A stretch of DNA of 18,440 nucleotides from JACCUZ01 sp038246575. Its GTDB lineage: Bacteria; Actinomycetota; Actinomycetes; JACCUZ01. Where the stretch lies: NCBI GenBank assembly GCA_038246575.1, contig JBBRVU010000074.1:1-18440 (forward strand). Direction: 5' to 3'. Both the position numbers and the translations under genes were made by a program. Below the pieces are notes generated by a model. The model had not been told where the DNA came from. It saw only the letters and a list, made by a program, of their open reading frames with translations, and did not search any database. Shown in pieces: positions 1 through 6,534 of the stretch. The stretch's first letter is position 1, and every line of letters starts with the position of its first letter.

Positions 1-135
1 ACCGCCGCCATCGAGACCTACATCGACGGCTGGAACGAACGCGCCACACCGTTCACCTGGACCAAGCCCGCCGACGAACTCCTGCACAAGGTCGAGTCAG
101 CGAAGACTAAGACAAGCGCCCTTACAGACCACTAG
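1..135 (+). mobile_element. IS630-type transposase, C-terminal 44 codons (5' end outside window)
   Basis: Frame 1 is open from the first base to a TAG at 133-135. It encodes the end of a DDE transposase: a TYIDGWNERATPFTWTK stretch followed by ADELLHKVE. A W-N-x(n)-PF-x-WTK-x-ADE ending is characteristic of IS630/Tc1-mariner-like transposases, where it follows the last catalytic acidic residue. The catalytic residues and the start lie outside the window, so completeness cannot be judged. It marks the left edge of a region of broken genes. Family assignment rests on this short tail only. Confidence 0.7.
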
Positions 136-459
136 AGAGCGGGGGGAGACTGCTTGTCCGTGCGGCGGGGACGTCTCGGCGTCAGGACCCAGGCGGGGAA
201 GTCGGTGAGGATCAACGTGGCCCGTAGAAGTTGTCGGTGGCTTGATCGCTGGCGCTGCGGTTTGGCGGGCCGCTGTCCGGCGGATCGTAGTCACCGTCTG
301 CCGTGCGTCCGGAGCCGACCGGCGATCTCGGCGTTGGGCACACCGTCAGCGGCCTGAGGACTGGACGGCAGTAGGCGCCGGGACCTGAGACACTGGGACC
401 TCACTCGCACGTTGCCGTGAGTTGCCGATCAGGGCAAGCCTGGCCGGTAGTGCCTACAT
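136..459. other. gene-free stretch between two transposase remnants
   Basis: I see no supportable gene here. The open frames present are short, overlap on both strands and show no recognisable domain. The stretch presumably holds the right terminal repeat of the IS630-like element and flanking DNA, but without the left end the repeat cannot be identified. Confidence 0.5.
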
Positions 460-771
460 GTGCGGGAGGTCCCGGTGTTCAGTGAGCGTATGAGTGTCGG
501 TCTGGGCGTGCACGCACGCTCGGTGGTGGCGTGCGCGATCGACGGCGCGACCGGGGAGGTGTTCCGGACCCGGCTGTGCCCGGTCCACGAGGAGGTCCTG
601 CGGTGGCTCTCGCAGCTGCTCCGGCCCGGTGGCGGTCACCTACGAGGCGGGCCCGACGGGGTTCGGCCTGGCTCGGGTGTTGCACACGGCGGGCGTTCAC
701 TGTGAGGTGGCCGCACCGTCGAAGCTGCAGCGCCCGTCGGGGGACTGGGTAAAGACCGACGCCCGGGTGTT
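460..771 (+). pseudogene. IS110-type transposase remnant, frameshifted and 3'-truncated
   Basis: The frame starting at 460 (or at the ATG at 490) encodes the N-terminus of an IS110-family DEDD transposase: SVGLGVHARSVVACAIDG, then the GEVFRTRL region. Around 619-626 one base appears to be inserted, and the protein continues in the +1 frame as GPVAVTYEAGPTGFGLARVL and PSKLQRPSGDWVKTDAR. The typical family sequence after VKTDAR (DA..LARLL) is missing; homology stops at about 770. The first catalytic Asp position reads GLGVH rather than the usual GxDxH/GLDVH, a probable loss of an active-site residue. The gene therefore cannot make a working transposase. Family membership is confident because of the colinear motif order; the exact frameshift base is inferred. 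Confidence 0.75.
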
Positions 772-1398
772 GTCAGCGGGCAGGGCCGTCATCCTCGGGC
801 AGTGGCCACGGCGTCGTGTTCAAGCTGCGCTCCTCGGTCGACGACGAGGCGCTCACCCGGTTGCACGGCCGCGCCTTCGGCACCGGCGACCCAAACGGGC
901 TCTACGCCACCAAGCGTGGACCCGCGCCCCTGCTCAGCGAGGGCCGGCGCACCGACGTCACCGCCGAGGCCCGCGCCTCGTGGAAGCCCCGCGGCCGCGG
1001 CCTGGCCACCGAACAGGACGCCCACTGGTGAACGCCGGCCCTGGGCCCCGACTCTGCGCCGCAGCACGCGGTGATGCTGACCCTTCCCCCAGCCCGGGCG
1101 GGCACTGGCGCGGGTCTACCGGGAGCTGTACATCGGCACCGCGGAACAGCGCAGTGCCCTCGGCGACCCGCGGACCCTCTCGCGGCCGTGGGACCCGGCC
1201 ACCATCACCGACGCCAGAACCGCGGCGAAGAAGGCCACCAACCCTGGCCGGCCTAGGGCCGCCACGCCCGACACACCGGCCCCAGGCCGCCCACGGCGGG
1301 CAGCGCCCGGCGCGAACAGACGCAGCGGACGGCGTTGCGGCTCACCGCCGTCGACGAGGGCACAACGATCGACACCGTCACCGGCGAGATCGCACCGA
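772..1398. other. relic DNA with short coding-like fragments, no intact gene
   Basis: After the IS110 break no long credible gene exists. Three short plus-strand segments look protein-like but sit in different frames. One is at about 816-1031 (FKLRSSVDDEALTRLHGRAFG, faintly like the start of a GNAT acetyltransferase). Another is at about 1105-1225 (LARVYRELYIGTAEQ, then RTLSRPWDPATITDA). The third is at about 1310-1400 (REQTQRTALRLTAVDEG, ending TGEIAPTR). The last two could be two ends of one decayed gene. I do not recognise a family and assign no function. Confidence 0.45.
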
Positions 1399-1920
1399 CT
1401 AGGCCAGGGCGGGACCGGCCTCCTTATCCGGGGTAGCGATCAATGCGTGATCGACGTCTTCGACCTTGCTTGCGGGGCGGTCGCCGTCAGGTCGGTTACA
1501 GGTTATCTGGGGTGGTGTGATCGACGTGACGGAGACCCGCTTCCCGGGGGCACAAGGGCGGCGTGGCGGCGCCCTGAACGTCACCTCGTTGCGCGGCGCC
1601 TCGGCGTCGTTGGCCGTCTTGACCTCGACGTCGAGGTCCTGATCGCGCAGCTTGGTCTCCGCCTGCGGCCGCTGCAGGCCCACCACCGAGGGCACCGAGA
1701 CCTTCTGGTCGGCCGGGTTGTCCCGGAACACCAGCCATCCGACGAGCGCGGCCAACGCCACGGCCAGCACCCCGAGCACCGAGACCAGCACCCAGCGCCG
1801 CCGTGTGGGGCCCACCGAGCGCAGCTTGTCATCGGCCGCCTGCAGCGACAGCCCCTCCAGTGCCGGCACGGCGACAGCCGCGGGTCCGCGCGAGACCGTG
1901 ATGGTGACCGTGCTGCCCGG
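1399..1920 (-). pseudogene. PknB-like Ser/Thr kinase fragment: transmembrane helix plus degraded PASTA domain
   Basis: Reading the minus strand, the open frame runs from about 1920 to a stop at 1399-1401. It encodes, in order, a PASTA-domain end (GSTVTITVSRGP) with the beginning of another PASTA unit (VPALEGLSLQAADDKLR), then a basic RRRW followed by a hydrophobic helix (VLVSVLGVLAVALAALVGWL), then a PASTA unit (KVSVPSVVGLQRPQAETKL). The sequence decays after APGKRVSVTSITPP. Transmembrane helix then PASTA is the normal extracellular layout of actinobacterial PknB, but a PASTA boundary in front of the helix is not, which points to shuffling. The kinase domain is absent. A GTG at 1869 could serve as a start, but this is best read as a relic whose partner lies on the opposite strand at 1929-2378. 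Confidence 0.65.
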
Positions 1921-1928
1921 AGGGCCAG

Positions 1929-2378
1929 GTGCTCTCCAGCGATCCGGCGGCGGGCCAGCAGGTCAGCCCCGGCACGGCGGTCGCCGTCACGGTGTCCAGC
2001 GGTGAGGTGAAGGTGCCCGACGTCGTCGGCCAGGACCGGGCGGCCGCGGAAGCGACCCTGGATGCCCTGGGTCTGAAGGCCGACGTCCGCGTGCGGGCGA
2101 GCACGCAGCCGGTGGGGCGGGTGCTCGAGCAGGCGCCCGCCGCCGGCAGCATGGCGGCCCAGGGCGACACCGTGATCCTCTACGTGGCCGTCGCGCCGTC
2201 GCCGACGCCGACTCCCACCCCGACGCCGACTCCCACCCCGACGCCGACTCCCACCCCGACGCCGACCCCCACCCCGACGCCGACCCCCACCCCGACGCCG
2301 ACTCCCACCCCGACGTCCAACCCGGGCCGAGGGGTCAGCGCGGCGGCGCCGGCGCCGTTGGGCCCGCGACGAGCGTGA
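1929..2378 (+). pseudogene. PknB-like kinase C-terminal fragment: PASTA domains and Pro-Thr tail
   Basis: The frame from GTG 1929 encodes the second half of one PASTA unit (VLSSDPAAGQQVSPGTAVAV), a complete unit starting VKVPDVVGQDRAAAEATL and ending GDTVILYVAV, then a Pro-Thr repeat tail and the end PLGPRRA. PASTA domains sit outside the cell on actinobacterial PknB and sense peptidoglycan fragments. The kinase and membrane parts are missing, and a stop codon (1905-1907) lies just upstream in this frame. The 3' end overlaps the convergent amidotransferase fragment, reproducing the pknB/trpG convergence known from Mycobacterium tuberculosis. With no signal peptide or promoter, I read it as a relic. 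A secreted PASTA-only protein is less likely. Confidence 0.7.
2202..2309 (+). repeat. six tandem copies of an 18-bp repeat encoding (Pro-Thr)3
   Basis: The unit CCGACGCCGACTCCCACC is repeated six times head to tail. Copies 4 and 5 differ by a single T to C change, synonymous in the coding frame. It encodes a PTPTPT low-complexity tail after the last PASTA domain, of the kind expected to span or contact the cell wall. Near-identity of the copies suggests recent slippage or expansion. Confidence 0.95.
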
Positions 2379-2580
2379 CCACGGGTGCCAGCCCGGCCGC
2401 ACGCTCGACGGCGCCGGGGTCGCCGCAGGTGCGCAGCCAGTTGGCCAGCATCAGGTGACCGCAGTCGGTGAGCACTGACTCGGGGTGGAACTGCACGCCC
2501 TCGACGGGGTAGTCGCGGTGGCGGGCCGCCATCACGACCTCGCCGGTGCGCGCAGTCACCTCGAGCTGAACTGTCGGCAT
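2335..2580 (-). pseudogene. TrpG/PabA-type glutamine amidotransferase, C-terminal fragment
   Basis: The minus-strand frame encodes LEVTARTGEVVMAARHRDYP followed by VEGVQFHPESVLTDCGHLMLANWL. This is the C-terminal end of anthranilate/aminodeoxychorismate synthase component II, including the His and Glu of the class I amidotransferase triad (FHPES). The nucleophile Cys and roughly the first two thirds of a ~200-residue protein are absent; homology begins near 2560, where the sequence changes to unrelated DNA. It cannot be active. Its stop lies inside the convergent kinase fragment, as in the intact trpG-pknB locus of actinobacteria, so both fragments probably come from one copied or rearranged chromosomal segment. 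Confidence 0.8.
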
Positions 2581-2621
2581 CCGCAGATACCGTGTTGCCC
2601 TCTTGGACCGGACAGGAGGCG

Positions 2622-3944
2622 ATGAACCCCCCGATGGACTGGGACGCGCTGACCACGCGCGAATGGGCCACCGTCGTCTGGGCGACGGCCCTGCTCGTCC
2701 TCGGCATGGCCCTGCCGTCTGTGCGCCAGGCGCTCGCCCCTGTCCTTCGGAGGTTCCTCGGCTTCTGGCAACTGCACCTCGCCGCCGCAGCCTTCATTGT
2801 CTGGGTGGTCCTGGTCTGCTACCTCGGTGCCCGCGTGGGCGCCTGGAACACCAACCTCCTGAAGGACACCGTCACCTGGTTCCTGATCTACGGTTTCGCC
2901 TCGATCTTCTCGACGATGCGCGCGGCCACGGAAGACCACTTCTTCCGCCGAGCTGCGCTCACGGCCCTCAGCATCGGCGCCCTCATGCAGTTCTTGCTGA
3001 ACCTCCACACGTTCCACCTCGTGGTGGAGCTGTTTCTTCTGCCGGTCGTCACGTTCCTCCTCATGCTCGAAACCGTTGCCGGTATGGACGCGAAGACGCG
3101 TCCGGCACAGAACCTCGTGAACGGGCTCCTCGTGCTCTTCGGACTCTGGGTCGTAATCGCCACAGTGCGAGGACTCCTCGACTCCTGGCGCGGCATCGAC
3201 CCCGAGGAGACCGGCCTCGCCTTCGCCTTCTCCATCTGGTTCCCCCTCGCGATGCTCCCGTTCGTCTACGTGCTCTCACTGGTCACGACGTACGACACCG
3301 TGCTTCGACTCTCCTCGTTCCGAAACGCCGGCAAGCCACCCCCGCTCTCGGTGAAGGCCGCCATGCTCGCGGGCCTGCACGGCAACCTGCGAGCCGTGAA
3401 CGACCTACCCCAGCACCATGTGCAGTACCGGGCCATCAGCCGCTCGCGCGGCTTCCGTGAGGCGCTGGGACACGTTCGCGAGTACGAGCGCGCACGAGAG
3501 GAGCGCAGACGCGAGAAGGAGGAGAAGGCCGCCCGCTTGGTGCAGTGCGCCGGCGTGAGGGGACGGGACGACGACGGTAAGGTCCTGGATCAGCGCGAGA
3601 TCAAGGAGACGAGGGAGTCACTCCGCTGGATCGAGACCTGCCACCTCGGGCACTACAACCAGCGAGGCAAGTACCGGAAGGACCTGATGAGCGGCGTCCT
3701 CTTGGACGACTTCACCAGCCAGGGCCTTCCCGAGGAGCACGGCATCACGATGCGGGTCCGCAAGGACGGTCAAGCTTGGTACGCCTGGCGACGGACGCCG
3801 AGCGGTCACGTCCTCGGCATCGGCATGAACAAGGGCAGGGACAACGAATGGCTGTACGAGGGCGAGGAGCCACCAAGGGGCTTCCCTGGTTCTGACCCGT
3901 CGTGGGGTGACAGGCCGTACGAGACCCCTCCGAACTGGTGGTGA
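2622..3944 (+). CDS. polytopic membrane protein with charged cytoplasmic C-terminal domain, unknown function
   Basis: I do not recognise the family. From ATG 2622 the protein is 440 residues. The N-terminal half has about six to seven hydrophobic segments (from WATVVWATALLVLGMAL through AFSIWFPLAMLPFVYVLSLV), ending near residue 225. A soluble half follows: a basic/acidic helical stretch rich in E, R and K (about residues 280-310, REYERAREERRREKEEK), then a mixed domain with many aromatic residues near the C-terminus. Start choice is uncertain. AGGAGG at 2614-2619 is only 2 nt before ATG 2622 and 14 nt before ATG 2634; a GTG at 2592 also opens the frame. Its stop overlaps the next gene's GTG, so the two are probably co-transcribed. 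The topology suggests a membrane anchor with an intracellular effector or sensor domain. Confidence 0.75.
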   Translation: MNPPMDWDALTTREWATVVWATALLVLGMALPSVRQALAPVLRRFLGFWQLHLAAAAFIVWVVLVCYLGARVGAWNTNLLKDTVTWFLIYGFASIFSTMRAATEDHFFRRAALTALSIGALMQFLLNLHTFHLVVELFLLPVVTFLLMLETVAGMDAKTRPAQNLVNGLLVLFGLWVVIATVRGLLDSWRGIDPEETGLAFAFSIWFPLAMLPFVYVLSLVTTYDTVLRLSSFRNAGKPPPLSVKAAMLAGLHGNLRAVNDLPQHHVQYRAISRSRGFREALGHVREYERAREERRREKEEKAARLVQCAGVRGRDDDGKVLDQREIKETRESLRWIETCHLGHYNQRGKYRKDLMSGVLLDDFTSQGLPEEHGITMRVRKDGQAWYAWRRTPSGHVLGIGMNKGRDNEWLYEGEEPPRGFPGSDPSWGDRPYETPPNWW

Positions 3945-4960
3945 GTCGGTCCAAGCAGATCGTCGACGTCGCGGCGATCGCCGCCAATGAGGGAATGGGC
4001 ACCGTGCTGACCCTTGGCGCCGGCAAGGACTTCGCCGGCCTCGAGCAGGCCGCACGCACCTTCCTTGGCCACCACCCGTCCATGGCAGACGTCCTGATCG
4101 ACGCCGACCGCTACTCGGGCAACGACCGTGTCACCGACACCGCCTTGAACCGTGCCTGGATCACCGCCCAGCACGACCAAGGCAGCCGCCACGCCCTGAC
4201 CGACTCGCCGTTCATCGACGCCGGCGACCACCGCGCCCTGCGCAGCGTCCTAAGCCAAGCCGAACACTTCGGCGACCACGTCGTGGTCGCGCTGCCCCTG
4301 GCGCTGCGCTGGCTCACCCAAGACGCCAACGTGCTCGTCGAGGCGATCAACCGATGCGGCATGCCGGTCGCGCTGATGCTGGAACACCGCGACGACCCGT
4401 ACGCGGTCAAGAGCGCGGTCCGTGGGCTCGTCGCGGTCATCGACGGCGCATCGCCGCCCGTCGGCGTGCTGCGCTGCGACCTGTCAGCGGTCGGCGCCCT
4501 GGCCTACGGCGCCAGCTTCGGCGCGATCGGGGCGACCATCAGCCTGCGTCACATCTACCCGGCCACCGCGGCCAAGCAGGATGACCGCCGCCCATTCCCG
4601 TCGCAAACCGCCGCGTACCACCCGGCGTCGATGACCTACCGCAGCCTGCAGAAGATCTCGCTCGCGGCGGCGGCCGACGCCGACGACATCCAGCGGTGGG
4701 AGTGCCGGTGCCGCTGGTGCCACGGTCAACCCATCACACGGATCGACGACGAGGCAGGCGCCTACCAGCACAGCTTCGCGGCCACGTCGATGCTGGCCGC
4801 GGATGTGTTGAACCACCCCGACCCCCAGACGGCGCGAGCGACGTGGACACAGCGGTGCCTACACGCCCAGACGGTGAACATGCAGATCGAGGACGAGACC
4901 GGCATCGCGTGGAAAGCCCCTGGCTTCCTCGGATCCTGGGTCGCAGTCGCCGCCCGGTAA
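3938..4960 (+). CDS. tRNA-guanine transglycosylase-like (TGT/DpdA-like) protein
   Basis: The protein is 340 residues and lacks a signal peptide. Near the C-terminus it has Cys256-x-Cys258-x2-Cys261 and His278, the CxCx2C...H arrangement of the structural zinc site of tRNA-guanine transglycosylases; the Cys-to-His spacing is 16, shorter than the usual ~25. Before it lies an alternating strand/helix pattern compatible with a TIM barrel, including VLRCDLSAVGALAYGASFGA and ISLRHIYPA. Known relatives exchange guanine for a 7-deazaguanine in tRNA, or in DNA in the case of DpdA. Low overall similarity to housekeeping Tgt suggests a specialised or non-tRNA target. GTG 3938 overlaps the previous gene by 7 nt (TGGTGGTGA junction), implying translational coupling. 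The fold call is moderate and the reaction is inference. Confidence 0.6.
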   Translation: MVSRSKQIVDVAAIAANEGMGTVLTLGAGKDFAGLEQAARTFLGHHPSMADVLIDADRYSGNDRVTDTALNRAWITAQHDQGSRHALTDSPFIDAGDHRALRSVLSQAEHFGDHVVVALPLALRWLTQDANVLVEAINRCGMPVALMLEHRDDPYAVKSAVRGLVAVIDGASPPVGVLRCDLSAVGALAYGASFGAIGATISLRHIYPATAAKQDDRRPFPSQTAAYHPASMTYRSLQKISLAAAADADDIQRWECRCRWCHGQPITRIDDEAGAYQHSFAATSMLAADVLNHPDPQTARATWTQRCLHAQTVNMQIEDETGIAWKAPGFLGSWVAVAAR

Positions 4961-4969
4961 GCGGCCGGC

Positions 4970-5572
4970 TCACACCCGCGGCAGCGTCCCGGTGCGGACC
5001 GCGACGTCGAACAGCTGCTCCTGCATCAGCCGGACCTGGTGGCCCACCGGTAGATGAGCGCCCTTGCCGCAGGTGCGCCCACGAACCACCACCTCGGCCC
5101 GGGCATCGCCGACCTGCGCGATCGTGAACCCGTAGTAGTCGCACTCGAACGCCGCCCAGCTCGGCACCGGTGCCGCTGCCGGTACCGCGGCAGCCACCTG
5201 CGCGACCCCAGACAGCCACGCCATCGTGCGCACCGCACGCCGGATCGGCTGCACCGCGATGAACGCCTCCATCCGCAGCGGCGAAGGCGCCTCGTGGTCA
5301 CGACCGTGGATCAGCCGGTCGTTGAGCACGCTGCGGATCGGCAGCGGTCCACGACCGGAAGCAAGCCGGCCGGCGAGGACCTCGCGGTCCCACACCACCA
5401 CCGGCGCGACGACACCGTCGACCATCCACACCAGCGGCAACCTCGACCCCGCCCCCACCACCTGATCGCAGACCAGGCCGGCGGCCACCCATGGATCAGC
5501 AGACCCCCAGTGCGCGAGCGTGCGGACCGCGGCGCGAGGTGTGCGCAGACGTTCCATCGTCAGCAGACTCAT
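4970..5572 (-). CDS. conserved-looking 200-residue protein of unknown function
   Basis: I do not recognise this family. The start ATG (5572-5570) overlaps the upstream gene's TGA by one base (TGATG), so translation is coupled. The protein begins MSLLTMERLRTPRAAVRTL, has a middle motif HEAPSPLRMEAFIAVQPIRR, and ends with a short basic-aromatic region. No signal peptide or long hydrophobic segment is obvious, so it is probably cytoplasmic. Its stop is 9 nt from the stop of the convergent TGT-like gene. Third-position GC bias is strong throughout, supporting that it is a real gene. It likely works with the AbrB-like protein; no function can be assigned. Confidence 0.7.
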   Translation of the reverse strand: MSLLTMERLRTPRAAVRTLAHWGSADPWVAAGLVCDQVVGAGSRLPLVWMVDGVVAPVVVWDREVLAGRLASGRGPLPIRSVLNDRLIHGRDHEAPSPLRMEAFIAVQPIRRAVRTMAWLSGVAQVAAAVPAAAPVPSWAAFECDYYGFTIAQVGDARAEVVVRGRTCGKGAHLPVGHQVRLMQEQLFDVAVRTGTLPRV

Positions 5573-6021
5573 CACTGTCCTCCCGACTGGGAGCAGCGCA
5601 CACGATCCGGCGCGACCGTCCGCTGCTTCGACCGAACCCGCGGCCCGGTCCTCGCCGCCGCCTTCGCGGCGCGTGGCTTCTCGGTGACCAGCACCGACGC
5701 CTGAGGGACCAGGCGCAAACCCCCGGGCGGCCCCTCCTCGGTCAAGAACACCCAGTCCCCGCACGCCAGACCCACCCGCTGCATCAATGGCGCAGGCAGC
5801 GTCACTTGAAGCACCGCCGTCACCGGCCGCGGCCGGTGCTCATCGCGCACCCGCGCCGAACGATCTTGCTGCGCCGGACGCAGCAGCAGCGCCTGCCCCC
5901 GGCTGCCCGCCGCGGCCACAGTCACGAACCCACCAGCAGCGATACCAACCCGCCCGGCCAGCCGCTTGGGCAGACCCACCCGACGAGCCTGGCTGACCTG
6001 CCGCGTCACCATCGGGCCCAT
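5572..6021 (-). CDS. AbrB/SpoVT-like protein with two swapped-hairpin-like repeats
   Basis: Starting at ATG 6021 the product is 149 residues. Residues ~4-40 (MVTRQVSQARRVGLPKRLAG, then VGIAAGGFVTV) match the pattern of an AbrB/MazE-type domain: a short strand, a basic R-x-GLPK-x-L turn, then GI..G..V.V. A second similar unit follows after a basic linker (VLQVTLPAPLMQRVGLACGD, then WVFLTEEG). The C-terminus is a basic tail rich in Arg, Ala and Lys. Known AbrB-like proteins bind DNA as dimers and often act as transition regulators or antitoxins; two units in one chain could mimic a dimer. ATG 6021 is preceded by an AT-rich promoter-like sequence with no Shine-Dalgarno, suggesting a leaderless message. 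The role is inferred from the fold pattern only. Confidence 0.6.
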   Translation of the reverse strand: MGPMVTRQVSQARRVGLPKRLAGRVGIAAGGFVTVAAAGSRGQALLLRPAQQDRSARVRDEHRPRPVTAVLQVTLPAPLMQRVGLACGDWVFLTEEGPPGGLRLVPQASVLVTEKPRAAKAAARTGPRVRSKQRTVAPDRVRCSQSGGQ

Positions 6022-6042
6022 ACTGCAAATATTATCACTAAC
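6022..6042 (-). promoter_or_regulatory. candidate leaderless promoter for the AbrB-like/unknown gene pair
   Basis: On the minus strand a TAATAT -10-like hexamer (6034-6029) ends 7 nt before the A of ATG 6021, and no ribosome-binding site is present. This short AT-rich island stands out in otherwise very GC-rich DNA. The spacing fits transcription starting at the start codon, common in actinobacteria. No clear -35 is visible. Confidence 0.4.
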
Positions 6043-6442
6043 GCCATCGCGCGAACACACGAGTAGCGGATCACGGACCCTCAACACGAAGATCGAGGAC
6101 GGGAGCACTCGGTTGCCGCTCACACATCCGCAAGCCGCACCACGACAAGCCCCACGCCGGGGATCACGGCAAACGCGACGAACACATGTGACCCACGTGC
6201 TGAGCTGCGCCCGAACCGCACCGACGGTGACTCAGCCCCGGATAACCCGACAGCATCCGATAGGCGCCGGTGAAGTCGTGGCTGCCGTGACGGATGGGGT
6301 GTCGAGGCGTGCGCGGGGAGAGGCGACGACGCCCCAGGAGGGGCCTACGCCCTGGTCCACGAACCGGTGCTGGAACCTCAGGGGCCGTCGTCGCGCGTGC
6401 CGGGGGAGTGGACTCGAGACGGACTCGGTGCCGTTCGGCCCA
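6043..6442. other. intergenic region upstream of the eut operon
   Basis: No credible gene lies between the AbrB-like gene and the permease promoter region; the permease frame is open upstream but has no good start. A perfect small hairpin, GCCCC-AGGA-GGGGC, sits at 6331-6344. I looked for a cobalamin riboswitch, plausible before a B12-dependent operon, and found no recognisable B12 box. The region separates divergently transcribed units and may bind a regulator. Confidence 0.4.
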
Positions 6443-6472
6443 TTGCTCCGGTGGTTGATCACGCTCTAGCGT
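6443..6472 (+). promoter_or_regulatory. candidate promoter of the eut operon
   Basis: TTGCTC (6443-6448) and TAGCGT (6467-6472) are separated by 18 nt and resemble actinobacterial -35 and -10 elements (TTGnnn / TAnnnT). Transcription would start near 6479, about 55 nt before the permease ATG. The match is modest and made by eye. Confidence 0.35.
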
Positions 6473-6473
6473 G
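6460..6473. promoter_or_regulatory. perfect 6-bp inverted repeat overlapping the candidate -10 element
   Basis: CACGCT-CT-AGCGTG is a perfect palindrome with a 2-nt centre, lying across the putative -10 hexamer. Its position would suit repression of the operon by a dimeric regulator. No regulator gene is adjacent on the eut side; the nearest DNA-binding candidate is the AbrB-like gene. Operator function is inference. Confidence 0.35.
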
Positions 6474-6534
6474 TTCCGATCATCTTGGGACGGGGCCCGA
6501 GGGTCGATCACGCAGGCCATCCAGGAGGCATCGC

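Noticed and set aside
154..357. Plus-strand frame of 67 codons between the transposase remnants
   Set aside because: Arg/Cys/Trp-rich composition, no start signal, overlapped by an equally long frame on the other strand.
1447..2010. 187-codon plus-strand frame antisense to the kinase fragment
   Set aside because: It is the complement of the PASTA/transmembrane sequence and has an Arg/His-rich shadow composition.
2202..2309. Tandem repeats considered as a CRISPR array
   Set aside because: Units are contiguous 18-mers without spacers and encode Pro-Thr repeats in frame with a PASTA protein.
6367..6534. Upstream extension of the permease reading frame
   Set aside because: The extra residues are not permease-like and the only good ribosome-binding site precedes ATG 6535.
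6124..6534. Cobalamin riboswitch upstream of the B12-dependent operon
   Set aside because: No B12-box-like conserved sequence or the expected set of helices was found by eye; a covariance-model search would settle it.
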